The notes beneath the pieces are model-generated. The model saw nothing but the letters and a program-made list of their open reading frames with translations. It made no database searches and was not told the DNA's origin. From Ignavibacteriaceae bacterium (GTDB lineage: Bacteria; Bacteroidota; Ignavibacteria; Ignavibacteriales; Ignavibacteriaceae), in assembly GCA_023231105.1 (NCBI GenBank), contig JALNWB010000085.1, positions 1 to 16,596 on the forward strand: 16,596 bases of DNA. Reading direction: 5' to 3'. Both the position numbers and the translations under genes were made by a program. This document shows, piece by piece, positions 1-7,333 of the stretch; the first letter of the stretch is position 1; every line of letters starts with the position of its first letter.

Positions 1-1246
1 CGGCAAAGGGAAAATTGTTCTCGGAAGCGACGGAAGAATTACCGGCGAAATGGTTCGCAATATTGTGATAGGAACATTACTCGCAAAGGGAAACGATGTA
101 ATTGATATTGGCATTTGTCCAACACCAACAGTATTATTTAACGTTAAGAGCCAAAAAGCAGTTGGTGGAATTCAAATCTCCGCAAGCCATAATCCGAATG
201 AATGGAACGCGCTCAAACTGCTCAACCGCAAGGGAGAGTTTATGAGTCCCGAAGAAAATAAAACAATGTTGAACTTGTTGAATGAAGCCGACAAAAACTT
301 TGTACCCTGGAATAAACTTGGCAAACTAACGAACTACGCAAAAGGACTTGAAGATCATATTGAAGCGGTGTTAAAGTTGGAACACATTAACGTTCCAAAA
401 ATCCGCAAGAGAAAATTCAAAGTTTTGTTGGATTGTGTAAACGGAGCCGGCGCTTACTCAATGCCGAAACTGTTGGCAAAACTTGGTTGCGAAGTAATCG
501 AAATGAATTGTGAAAAGACAGGAATCTTTCCCCGCTTGCCGGAACCGATTCCCGAAAATCTTACCGCGACCATGAGCGCTTTAAAAAAACATAAAGCCGA
601 TATTGGAATTGTCGTTGATCCTGATGTTGACCGTTTAGTTTTAATTACAAACGATGGCAAACCATTCGGTGAAGAAAACACAATTACGCAAGCTGTTAAA
701 TTTTATCTTTCTAAAAAGAAAGGGAATGTTGTAGTAAATCTTTCCACAACGCGTGCGGTTGATGATGCCGCTGCACAATTCGGCTGCAAAGTTTTTCGCT
801 CCCCAGTTGGCGAAGCAAACGTTGTGCAGAAGATGAAAGAAGTAAAAGCGGTCATCGGCGGCGAAGGAAGCGGCGGAGTAATTTTACCCAAAGCGGTTTT
901 CGGAAGAGACGCATTAACAGGTACGGTTATCATGCTTCAGCATTTGTTGGAATTCGGCGGCACAATGTCTGAATTGAAAAAAGCGTTGCCGCAATATTTT
1001 ATTGCTAAAAAGAAAATTGGTTTAAAAGGAATTAATCCCGATACTGTTCTAAAAAAACTTACTGTAATGTTCAAGAATGAAAAGTTTAATTCCGAAGACG
1101 GATTAAGAATAGATTTTGCAGATCACTGGGTACATTTCCGTAAATCAAACACCGAACCGATAATCAGGATTATTACTGAAGCTGACACGAAAGAAAAAAC
1201 TGAAGTGTTGTCGGAGAAATATTTCAGCTTGATTGAGAAACTATAG
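1..1246 (+). CDS. glmM: Phosphoglucosamine mutase / phosphomannomutase-family enzyme, 5' end cut off
   Basis: Alpha-D-phosphohexomutase, probably interconverting glucosamine-6-phosphate and glucosamine-1-phosphate in the cytoplasm for UDP-GlcNAc and peptidoglycan synthesis. The reading frame is open from the left edge (codons from base 2), giving 16 residues before the first internal ATG at base 50, so the start lies outside the window. Counting from that ATG, the family signatures appear in order: phosphoserine loop ISASHNP at 43-49 (catalytic Ser46), metal loop DPDVDR at 190-195, sugar-specificity loop GEGSGG at 271-276, and C-terminal phosphate-binding RKSNTEPIIRI at 364-374. The visible length (about 414 residues) fits a roughly 450-residue enzyme missing only its first few dozen residues. 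The loop variants resemble the form annotated as GlmM in Bacteroidota. Phosphomannomutase/phosphoglucomutase activity cannot be excluded. The stop is 3 nt from the stop of the convergent DUF58 gene, with no terminator between them. Confidence 0.85.
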   Translation, partial: GKGKIVLGSDGRITGEMVRNIVIGTLLAKGNDVIDIGICPTPTVLFNVKSQKAVGGIQISASHNPNEWNALKLLNRKGEFMSPEENKTMLNLLNEADKNFVPWNKLGKLTNYAKGLEDHIEAVLKLEHINVPKIRKRKFKVLLDCVNGAGAYSMPKLLAKLGCEVIEMNCEKTGIFPRLPEPIPENLTATMSALKKHKADIGIVVDPDVDRLVLITNDGKPFGEENTITQAVKFYLSKKKGNVVVNLSTTRAVDDAAAQFGCKVFRSPVGEANVVQKMKEVKAVIGGEGSGGVILPKAVFGRDALTGTVIMLQHLLEFGGTMSELKKALPQYFIAKKKIGLKGINPDTVLKKLTVMFKNEKFNSEDGLRIDFADHWVHFRKSNTEPIIRIITEADTKEKTEVLSEKYFSLIEKL

Positions 1247-1249
1247 ACT

Positions 1250-2161
1250 TTACAACAACTTACTTCTCTTCTGAAGATAAGTGAATAGTGCTTTATCAAA
1301 ACTATTTGAAGTTTCAATAAGATTATATTCTACACCGTTGCGCAAGCATTCATTTTTTAAATTTTTCAAGAATGATTCCATCGCATCCCGGTAAGATTTT
1401 TGAATTTGATAAGGTTGCGTGGTTATTTCCTCTCCCGTTTCCATGTCTTTGAATATTGCATCTTTCTGAAATGAAAAATTCCGTTCCGCTGGATCCAAAA
1501 GCTGAAAAACAATTACTTCATTTTTATAGAACCGGAATTTTTTTATTGCACTAATTACACGCAAAGGATCATCAAAAAAATCCGAGATAATAATAACTAA
1601 TCCCCTCTTTGTAATTTTATCCGAGATTTGATTCAAGCAGAACGAAGTATTCGTATTGGAATCGGGAACAATTTTGATGAGAACGGAGATTATTTCTTTC
1701 AAATAGATCCGTGAAGAATTCGGAGGAAGGTATTTTTTTATTTGCTCTGCATAGACAGATAAACTTACCGCATCTTTTTGTTTCAGCATTAAGTAACTTA
1801 AACTTGCCGCCAGTTGAGAAGCATAGTCAAGTTTAGAAATTCTCCCCGCGCTTGCGAAGGTCATTGATTTACTTACATCAAGAAGAATGTACGATTTCAG
1901 GTTCGTCTCTTCTTCATATTGTTTTACAAAAAATTTATCACTCTTTCCGTAAACTTTCCAATCAATATCTTTTGGCGAATCTCCCTGCATATACGGGCGA
2001 TGCTGGCTAAACTCAATACTAAAACCGTGATAAGGACTTTTGTGTAACCCAAGCAAAAATCCTTCAACAATAAATCTTGCACGTAATTCTAAACTGGAAA
2101 TTTTAGAAATTACCGAAGGATCGAGAAACCGTTTATACTCAGATTGTTCTGTCGTTTGCAT
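1250..2161 (-). CDS. DUF58-domain protein (vWA-like fold)
   Basis: Cytoplasmic protein of 303 residues, of the length usual for compact DUF58 proteins. The DUF58 hallmark lies at about 60-86 (GDSPKDIDWK, then FFVKQYEEE). It is followed by the first strand of a von Willebrand A-like fold with a MIDAS-type motif DVSKS at 95-99, and by a later SDFFDD segment at 193-198 that supplies another acidic cluster. The family usually accompanies MoxR AAA+ ATPases and is thought to help metal-dependent protein assembly or chaperone-like tasks; the exact role is unknown. It starts 2 nt after the stop of the lipoprotein gene, and the leader is A-rich with no Shine-Dalgarno, so translation is probably coupled. 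No MoxR or Bat-type partner lies in the window, which is unusual. Family assignment is secure; function is not. Confidence 0.88.
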   Translation of the reverse strand: MQTTEQSEYKRFLDPSVISKISSLELRARFIVEGFLLGLHKSPYHGFSIEFSQHRPYMQGDSPKDIDWKVYGKSDKFFVKQYEEETNLKSYILLDVSKSMTFASAGRISKLDYASQLAASLSYLMLKQKDAVSLSVYAEQIKKYLPPNSSRIYLKEIISVLIKIVPDSNTNTSFCLNQISDKITKRGLVIIISDFFDDPLRVISAIKKFRFYKNEVIVFQLLDPAERNFSFQKDAIFKDMETGEEITTQPYQIQKSYRDAMESFLKNLKNECLRNGVEYNLIETSNSFDKALFTYLQKRSKLL

Positions 2162-2163
2162 AT

Positions 2164-2676
2164 TTATTTTTTTATAGTAAACTGTGTTTGGTGTTTTGCA
2201 ACTATTTCTTCGGGAGAAAGTCCCATATTATCCAACTCAACTTTTGCATCATCGGCTAATTCACTGTTAGGATATGTTTGTAAAAATTTCTTATACGTTA
2301 CAGTTGCTTCGTTATACTTACCCAAAATATTTGCTTGAATAAATCCGGACATAAATAATGCCGAAGGAGCGGATTCAAATTTGGGATAATTCACAAATAC
2401 TTTTTGATAATACTCAACAGCTTTTTCTTGTGATGCAGTCTCGTTCAAACCAGTAACAACCCCGGCTTGGTAGAGCTTAGCAACTTCATAATAAGCTTTG
2501 GCGGCAAAATCACCGGTAGGAAATTCTTTCGCCACTTTTTCTAAAGCGGAAATTGCTTCAGTATATTTTTTTTCTTGAACTAAACGGTTTGCTTCTTCAA
2601 ATTGATCTTTTTCGCTTTTACTACAGCCTGCTAAAAAAAGTACTATTAATGAGAAGAAGACAAAATATGATTTCAT
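2164..2676 (-). CDS. TPR-containing lipoprotein (BamD/YbgF-like)
   Basis: Small exported lipoprotein of 170 residues. It begins with Lys2, a hydrophobic stretch (5-15) and a lipobox LAGC at 15-18, so Cys18 should become the lipidated N-terminus after signal peptidase II cleavage. The mature part is a run of tetratricopeptide helices, at about 23-55 (FEEANRLVQEKKYTEAISAL), 60-100 and 103-145, with the A/Y/G/P spacing typical of TPRs. Such proteins act as periplasmic scaffolds; BamD, YbgF/CpoB and YfiO-like proteins share the organisation, but this one is shorter than BamD and no specific partner can be named. Start choice: ATG at 2676 is preceded by GAGG four bases upstream, one of the clearer ribosome binding sites here. 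It is first in a two-gene unit with the DUF58 protein. Confidence 0.85.
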   Translation of the reverse strand: MKSYFVFFSLIVLFLAGCSKSEKDQFEEANRLVQEKKYTEAISALEKVAKEFPTGDFAAKAYYEVAKLYQAGVVTGLNETASQEKAVEYYQKVFVNYPKFESAPSALFMSGFIQANILGKYNEATVTYKKFLQTYPNSELADDAKVELDNMGLSPEEIVAKHQTQFTIKK

Positions 2677-2994
2677 ATTACCTCAAATTTTTATATTTTA
2701 CATTTGTAAGCTATTAAATAAAAAAAATCCTTACAACGAAATTAAAAATATCTTGCTTTTATGTTGAAACTAATAAGAGGTCTGTGATAGTTCGCACTAT
2801 CTTTATATTATTGGTAAACGGATTAGCCTGGAAACACAACAAAGCAACTTTGGGAATTGTAGATTTGGTTGAAATTTCTAATTAATTTCACAAAAAAATA
2901 TTTTATTATAGATTAGAAAAACTTAGATTAAGCAAACGAGATTTTATCTTTTTTGCGAAGAGACAATTTATTAAACAACCATAAGAGGTTTAAA
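2677..2994. other. Divergent intergenic region, 318 bp
   Basis: Separates the minus-strand lipoprotein/DUF58 unit from the plus-strand run that starts at 2995, so it must hold promoters in both directions. It is very AT-rich. On the plus strand TAGATTTG at 2860-2867 matches the Bacteroidota -7 consensus TAnnTTTG exactly, but I see no convincing TTTG-type -33 box at the right distance, so it is only a candidate; if used, it would leave a leader of roughly 120 nt. A perfect 6-bp inverted repeat, GATAGT tcgc ACTATC, lies at 2786-2801 and could be an operator or a small hairpin. No convincing promoter was found for the minus strand. Confidence 0.4.
2983..2988 (+). promoter_or_regulatory. Shine-Dalgarno AAGAGG fixing the start at 2995
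   Basis: AAGAGG sits 6 nt before the ATG at 2995. That ATG opens directly into a signal peptide. The alternative upstream TTG at 2953 would add 14 charged residues in front of the signal peptide, so the ATG is preferred. Confidence 0.7.
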
Positions 2995-4062
2995 ATGAAA
3001 ATTTGTAGAACTTTCTTGTTTTTACTCTTTGCAGTTTTATTAACCAGTTCAATATCTGCTCAGACAATTACTTCTTTTGATCTAACGATCTTCAAACCAT
3101 TACCGGAAGTTGATCTTGTTGCTTTTTATGAGTCGAATAGTTTATCCGGTGCGCCAAGAGTTTTCCAGATTTCAATTCTGCCTGCCGGAATTGATGTTGT
3201 TCTCGAAGGGGAAATATCATGGACTAACATTGGAGAAACAAGTTCTAAAAGACTTTCAAACTTCGAAACCATGCCTTTCAAATCCACGACCTTTAATAAT
3301 ACCGATTTGGGAACGCAGATCAGAATAAATGAAGCTCGTACAAATAATGATAATAATGGGATTAGGGACCTGGTACAAAAATATGGGAAACCCATAGGCA
3401 GGTTTGATATTAACCTCACCCTGAAAAATTCTCAAGGCGTGACACTCAAACAAGTATCTGATTATGTCGAATTCATCAATCCAACTCAATCATTTTCTAT
3501 AGAAATACCTCAATCCGGTGAAGAGTTTCAACTAGGGAATATACTTGTTCAATGGAGTAACGTTCCAGGCGCTGACCATTATGAAGTTAAGATTAATGAA
3601 CTAAAGAGCCACAGGAAATCATTTGAAGAAGCTCTGAATTCAGGAAATCCTTATTATAATAATATTGGGATACAGAATTCAATTACGTCGATCCGGTTGA
3701 GTGAACAAGACTTTAACCGTCCGATTGAAACAGGGAAAGAATATGTTGTACAAGTTGTCGCGGTGATTAAATTGGCAACCGGGGACAGAAAATTATCAAG
3801 CGAAATCATTAACTTTCGCACTGCCGGTTTTTACGATGCTAATAAAATTGCAATTAAAAATGAATTAATGACTTTAACGTCTTTACCCGGTTTCTCAACT
3901 TTTGCGAGTATCTTTTCAGATCAAAATTTGGTAATTGACCAGTTAGTTGATGAAAACGGGAACCCGATTTCCCAGGATGAATTAAGAACCCTGCTTAATT
4001 ATTTTATCATCAATCCGGATGTAGTTATACAGACTCAATTCATTTATAATAATAATCAGTAA
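2995..4062 (+). CDS. Secreted protein with a fibronectin type III-like domain, function unknown
   Basis: Protein of 355 residues, not recognised as a named family. It has a clear signal peptide (Lys2, Arg5, hydrophobic core 6-18, cleavage predicted after Ala22 of SISA|Q) and no lipobox, so it should be periplasmic or surface-exposed. The region 30-165 looks beta-rich, with charged polar loops. A likely FnIII/Ig-like sandwich spans about 167-277: the stretch WSNVPGADHYEVKI at 187-200 and later GKEYVVQVVAV at 247-257 have the strand and Trp/Tyr spacing typical of FnIII. The C-terminal 75 residues appear helical and may be a docking tail. It is first of the run leading to the FecR, barrel and cyclase genes and lies 18 nt before the FecR gene, so the two are almost certainly co-transcribed. 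It may be a periplasmic ligand-binding or bridging partner of that system, which is inference. Confidence 0.75.
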   Translation: MKICRTFLFLLFAVLLTSSISAQTITSFDLTIFKPLPEVDLVAFYESNSLSGAPRVFQISILPAGIDVVLEGEISWTNIGETSSKRLSNFETMPFKSTTFNNTDLGTQIRINEARTNNDNNGIRDLVQKYGKPIGRFDINLTLKNSQGVTLKQVSDYVEFINPTQSFSIEIPQSGEEFQLGNILVQWSNVPGADHYEVKINELKSHRKSFEEALNSGNPYYNNIGIQNSITSIRLSEQDFNRPIETGKEYVVQVVAVIKLATGDRKLSSEIINFRTAGFYDANKIAIKNELMTLTSLPGFSTFASIFSDQNLVIDQLVDENGNPISQDELRTLLNYFIINPDVVIQTQFIYNNNQ

Positions 4063-4080
4063 CAGTAGAGGAATTGAAAA

Positions 4081-4770
4081 ATGAAAAAAATAAATTTTTC
4101 GTTAGTTGTTCTAATTTTAGTTGCCTTTACTGCAACTAATTTTGCGGGAAAGAATCCACCCCCAGAATCTCCCATTGCTATTGTTATGAAAATAGTAAAA
4201 GATGTTAATTTCAAAAAAGTTGATGGGGATTGGACTACAACAAAAATTGGTCAAGCGCTTTCTACCGGCGACGAAATTAAAACCGGAGCAAAATCACTTG
4301 CTCTTGTTAAATTTACCGATAATTCTATTTTGAGAGTTCGGGAGAATTGCTCAATTAAAATTTATGCCGATAAGAATGACAAGAAGATCTCTAAAAACAC
4401 CTACATTGAAAAAGGTGGCGTCAACTTTGAAGTTACCAAACAACAGCAAAATGAAGAATTTCAGTTTACAACGCCTACCATGGTCGCTTCAATACGGGGA
4501 ACCAAAGGGTTCTTTCAAGTTGGCGATAATGGAACTGTCTTAGTGCTTGAAGAAGGTTCTATAGATTATAAATCCCTCATTGGAGAACAAATGAAAGGAA
4601 ATGTAACAGCCGGAAATTCTGTTGTCTTTACTAACGATGGACAGGTAACCGTAGCAACTATTTCGCCGGAGCAGCAGCGGCAATTGGAAGATTCCAAGAA
4701 AACGAATACAAAGAAGATAATTATCAAGACTAATCAAGGTGACCTGATTATAGAATATCTCGAAGAATAA
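4081..4770 (+). CDS. Secreted FecR-domain protein
   Basis: Protein of 229 residues with an N-terminal signal peptide (hydrophobic 6-19, cleavage near Ala22) and no later membrane segment, so it is predicted to be soluble in the periplasm. The FecR domain spans about 55-165. It opens with the typical GQALSTGDEIKTG at 57-69, continues with FTDNSILRV at 78-86, and closes with TPTMVASIRGTKGFFQV at 131-147 and VLVLEEGSI at 153-161. Classical FecR proteins are membrane-anchored anti-sigma regulators that relay a signal from an outer-membrane transducer. This one has no cytoplasmic anti-sigma part and no sigma-factor gene nearby, so it belongs to the stand-alone secreted FecR type. Start: AGAGGA at 4067-4072 lies 8 nt before the ATG. 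It is followed by an intrinsic terminator. A role as periplasmic relay or cofactor for the CHASE2 cyclase downstream is inferred from order. Confidence 0.88.
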   Translation: MKKINFSLVVLILVAFTATNFAGKNPPPESPIAIVMKIVKDVNFKKVDGDWTTTKIGQALSTGDEIKTGAKSLALVKFTDNSILRVRENCSIKIYADKNDKKISKNTYIEKGGVNFEVTKQQQNEEFQFTTPTMVASIRGTKGFFQVGDNGTVLVLEEGSIDYKSLIGEQMKGNVTAGNSVVFTNDGQVTVATISPEQQRQLEDSKKTNTKKIIIKTNQGDLIIEYLEE

Positions 4771-4776
4771 TTTTTT

Positions 4777-4813
4777 AACTCAGCCTTTCTTAAAAGAAAG
4801 GCTGAGTTTTTTT
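4777..4813 (+). terminator. Strong Rho-independent terminator between the FecR and barrel genes
   Basis: A perfect 14-bp stem (4777-4790 paired with 4795-4808) with a TAAA loop is followed directly by a T tract (4807-4813). It begins 6 nt after the FecR stop codon and ends 42 nt before the next start. The T tract lies only on the plus-strand 3' side, so it acts on plus-strand transcripts. It should end most transcripts of the first two genes, leaving the barrel and cyclase genes to read-through or to a promoter that would have to lie in or next to the hairpin. Confidence 0.9.
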
Positions 4814-4855
4814 AATTTATCTAAACTTAATTACTAAAAAATTGGAGATTACTCC

Positions 4856-7327
4856 ATGGTTAAAAAAGCTACTTTTCTTTTCGTTGTTTTTCTTCTTGGG
4901 CTTGCACCATATACGTTTGCTCAAATCAGCAATGTAGTTTCAGAAATGAAAATTGGGAATGCTAAGGAGAATGAACCACTCACGATAGAAGCAAGATTTC
5001 AGCAGGCTTCTTCAGTTACAAAAGCCGTTATCGGTTATCGTTCTTTTGGACAAAATGAGTTTACACAGTCAGAAATGAATCTTCAGGGATCATCTGCATT
5101 TTTTACTATTTCCGCGGGAGAAGTTATTCCCCCATACATTGAATATTTTATGCATTTTACTTTAGTATCAGGAGCTGAAGAAACCTATCCCTTGGAATTT
5201 ATCACCAACAACACCCCTATTCAAATTTCTGTACAAGGAGTATCCGATAAAGATAAAGAAGTTCTGATAATGAGCCCTGAGAAGAATGAAAAAATTCTTT
5301 CAGAGGAATTTTTTATTTCAATTTCTCTTCTGCGCGCATCGGATAATGTTAATAAAAATGCTACAAAAATTTATTTAGATAACAAAGACATCACTAACTT
5401 AGCCCTTTTCGCTGAAGATGTTATTATTATCTCGCCAGAAAATTTTCAAATTCAATTAAAAGACGGTCTTCATCTTTTAAATATAGAACTTTATGATACA
5501 ACCAATACACTTTATCATTCAGTGAGTTCACAGTTCATCATCGTTAATCCAAGTTATGCTTTACTTGGTCAATCGGCAATTAAATATTCCGGTGATATAA
5601 GAGCAGAGTCGCGCAACGAAAATATTCAAACGGTCGGAACCTGGTATAACAATGTAAATCTAAATTTGCAGGCAGATTATAAAAGTGTAAATATGATTGG
5701 TAATATTTACGCAACTTCTGAAGAGAAAAAATATCTTCAACCAAATAACCGGTACATGATAAGCTTATCGACTGATTATGGAGCGCTTACTTTTGGAGAT
5801 CATTATCCTAAATATCCTTCGCTTGTGCTAAACGGAAAACGCGTGCGCGGTTTTAGCGGAGAAATTAATCTTGGGTTCTTCAATATTCAAACAAGTTTAG
5901 GCGAAATTTCAAGAAGTGTTGAAGGCACAGTTTTGAAATATTATGACATTGATACTATTGGAGCCAATATTTTTGAAGTTGATCCACTTAAAAATAGCGG
6001 ACATAAAAATGCCAAATTGGAACTCGGGACTTTTAAAAGAAGTTTATTAGCCATTCGTCCTTCATTTGGAAGAGGAGAAAATTTTCAGTTCGGACTATCT
6101 TTCCTCCATGCAAAGGATGAAACCGGTTCAATAGAATATGGTGTTGCTCCTAAAGAAAATTTAGTTGTTGGTGCTGATTTAATGTTCGGCTTTGATAATC
6201 AAAACATTTTGTTTACTTCTCAGGCAGCTTTTAGTGCATTGAATAAAGACATTTCCCAGGGTTCTCTTACAGATACTCAAATAGATTCGGTTTTCGGACC
6301 TGATGGTTTAAATATTGATCCGGCTTCTATTAAAAAAGCACGCGATGCATTAAATGGAATTTTTACTGTAAATCAAAATGTTACTCCATTAAATCCCAAG
6401 GAGTTGCCAACTTTAGCTACTGAAACAGCACTCTCGCTTAACTATTTTAACAATTATTTAAAAGGCTCTTATATCTATCGTGGTGAACAGTATTTATCGT
6501 ATGGTCAATCTTTTGTTAGAACGGACGTTGCAGGAATTAACATACTTGACCGCTTAAGGCTTTTCGAAAACAAATTTTTCGTTTCTGTGGGATTCGAGAA
6601 TTTACATGACAATTTACAAAAAACCAAGCTAGCCTCTACAACATATCAAACTTTGAATAGTTCGGTTTCTTATTATCCGAGAACAAACCTCCCAAGTATT
6701 ATTTTGGGATATACCCGCATGGAAAATACCAACGGATTAAGCGCTGATAGCATGACTTATTCCCCTGACCATGTATCTGGACTAAGACCTCAAACTTATC
6801 TTTCCGCCATAAAAGATAATACGAATAGAATCTCAGCACAATTATCTTATAATTTTGATTGGAAATATCGTCATTCGGTTTCATTCGGTTTTGTTAATTC
6901 TAAACGCGATGATCAGTCCCATGCAAATTATGATATAGATAATTCTTCAGTTACTGTATCAAGCGGAACTCGTTGGCTAGATAACTTTAGTTCAAGTTTC
7001 AATGTAAGTATCAATAATTCAAAGGTTGATACTACAACCTTTAGCTATGTCTCCCTTTCGCTTGGAGCAAACTATTCAATGATGCAAGATAAATTACTTC
7101 TTAGAGGCTCAATAAATCCGAGTTTTGGAGATTATCAAAGAACTTCTATCGATGCCAGCGCTCTATACTATATCATGGCTAACCTTACTGTTCAATTTCA
7201 GGTAAGATATATAAATTACGATTATACTTCATCAAAATTGGATCAGATAACTCAACTGCCATATTCAGTTAAGTTAAAAGCGAATGACGTAATCATGGGA
7301 TTAACTACTCAACTCTATTTGCAATAA
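4856..7327 (+). CDS. Predicted outer-membrane beta-barrel protein with N-terminal periplasmic domains
   Basis: Protein of 823 residues, not recognised as a named family. The signal peptide is clear (Lys3, Lys4, hydrophobic 6-18, cleavage after Ala22 of TFA|Q). Residues 23-235 look like two beta-sandwich domains: the second contains EVLIMSPEKNEKIL at 135-148 and LKDGLHLLNIELYD at 201-214, the style of Ig-like domains. From about 242 to the end the sequence alternates hydrophobic and polar residues in aromatic-bounded strands (for example YMISLSTDYGALTFGDHYP at 300-318), as in a large outer-membrane barrel. A conserved-looking segment, LVLNGKRVRGFSGEI, lies at 323-337. There is no TonB box or plug domain that I can see, so it is not a standard TonB-dependent receptor. 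The C-terminal residue is Gln, not the classical Phe. The ATG has GGAG 8 nt upstream. It ends 6 nt before the cyclase ATG, implying tight co-expression. Confidence 0.78.
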   Translation: MVKKATFLFVVFLLGLAPYTFAQISNVVSEMKIGNAKENEPLTIEARFQQASSVTKAVIGYRSFGQNEFTQSEMNLQGSSAFFTISAGEVIPPYIEYFMHFTLVSGAEETYPLEFITNNTPIQISVQGVSDKDKEVLIMSPEKNEKILSEEFFISISLLRASDNVNKNATKIYLDNKDITNLALFAEDVIIISPENFQIQLKDGLHLLNIELYDTTNTLYHSVSSQFIIVNPSYALLGQSAIKYSGDIRAESRNENIQTVGTWYNNVNLNLQADYKSVNMIGNIYATSEEKKYLQPNNRYMISLSTDYGALTFGDHYPKYPSLVLNGKRVRGFSGEINLGFFNIQTSLGEISRSVEGTVLKYYDIDTIGANIFEVDPLKNSGHKNAKLELGTFKRSLLAIRPSFGRGENFQFGLSFLHAKDETGSIEYGVAPKENLVVGADLMFGFDNQNILFTSQAAFSALNKDISQGSLTDTQIDSVFGPDGLNIDPASIKKARDALNGIFTVNQNVTPLNPKELPTLATETALSLNYFNNYLKGSYIYRGEQYLSYGQSFVRTDVAGINILDRLRLFENKFFVSVGFENLHDNLQKTKLASTTYQTLNSSVSYYPRTNLPSIILGYTRMENTNGLSADSMTYSPDHVSGLRPQTYLSAIKDNTNRISAQLSYNFDWKYRHSVSFGFVNSKRDDQSHANYDIDNSSVTVSSGTRWLDNFSSSFNVSINNSKVDTTTFSYVSLSLGANYSMMQDKLLLRGSINPSFGDYQRTSIDASALYYIMANLTVQFQVRYINYDYTSSKLDQITQLPYSVKLKANDVIMGLTTQLYLQ

Positions 7328-7333
7328 ATTTTG

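Noticed and set aside
454..933. Antisense open frames across the glmM gene
   Set aside because: They overlap a strongly supported enzyme gene, have compositions typical of reverse-strand reading and match no family.
2784..2885. Possible small ORF from GTG (33 codons) with AAGAGG just upstream
   Set aside because: The Shine-Dalgarno is only 3 nt from the GTG, the start is non-ATG, the peptide resembles nothing I know, and the frame overlaps the likely promoter region.
2953..2994. Upstream TTG start for the FnIII-like protein
   Set aside because: It would place a charged 14-residue segment before the signal peptide, and a good ribosome site directly precedes the ATG at 2995.
7331..7333. TTG start one codon before the cyclase ATG
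   Set aside because: The adjacent ATG at 7334 is the more likely start and the protein is otherwise unchanged.
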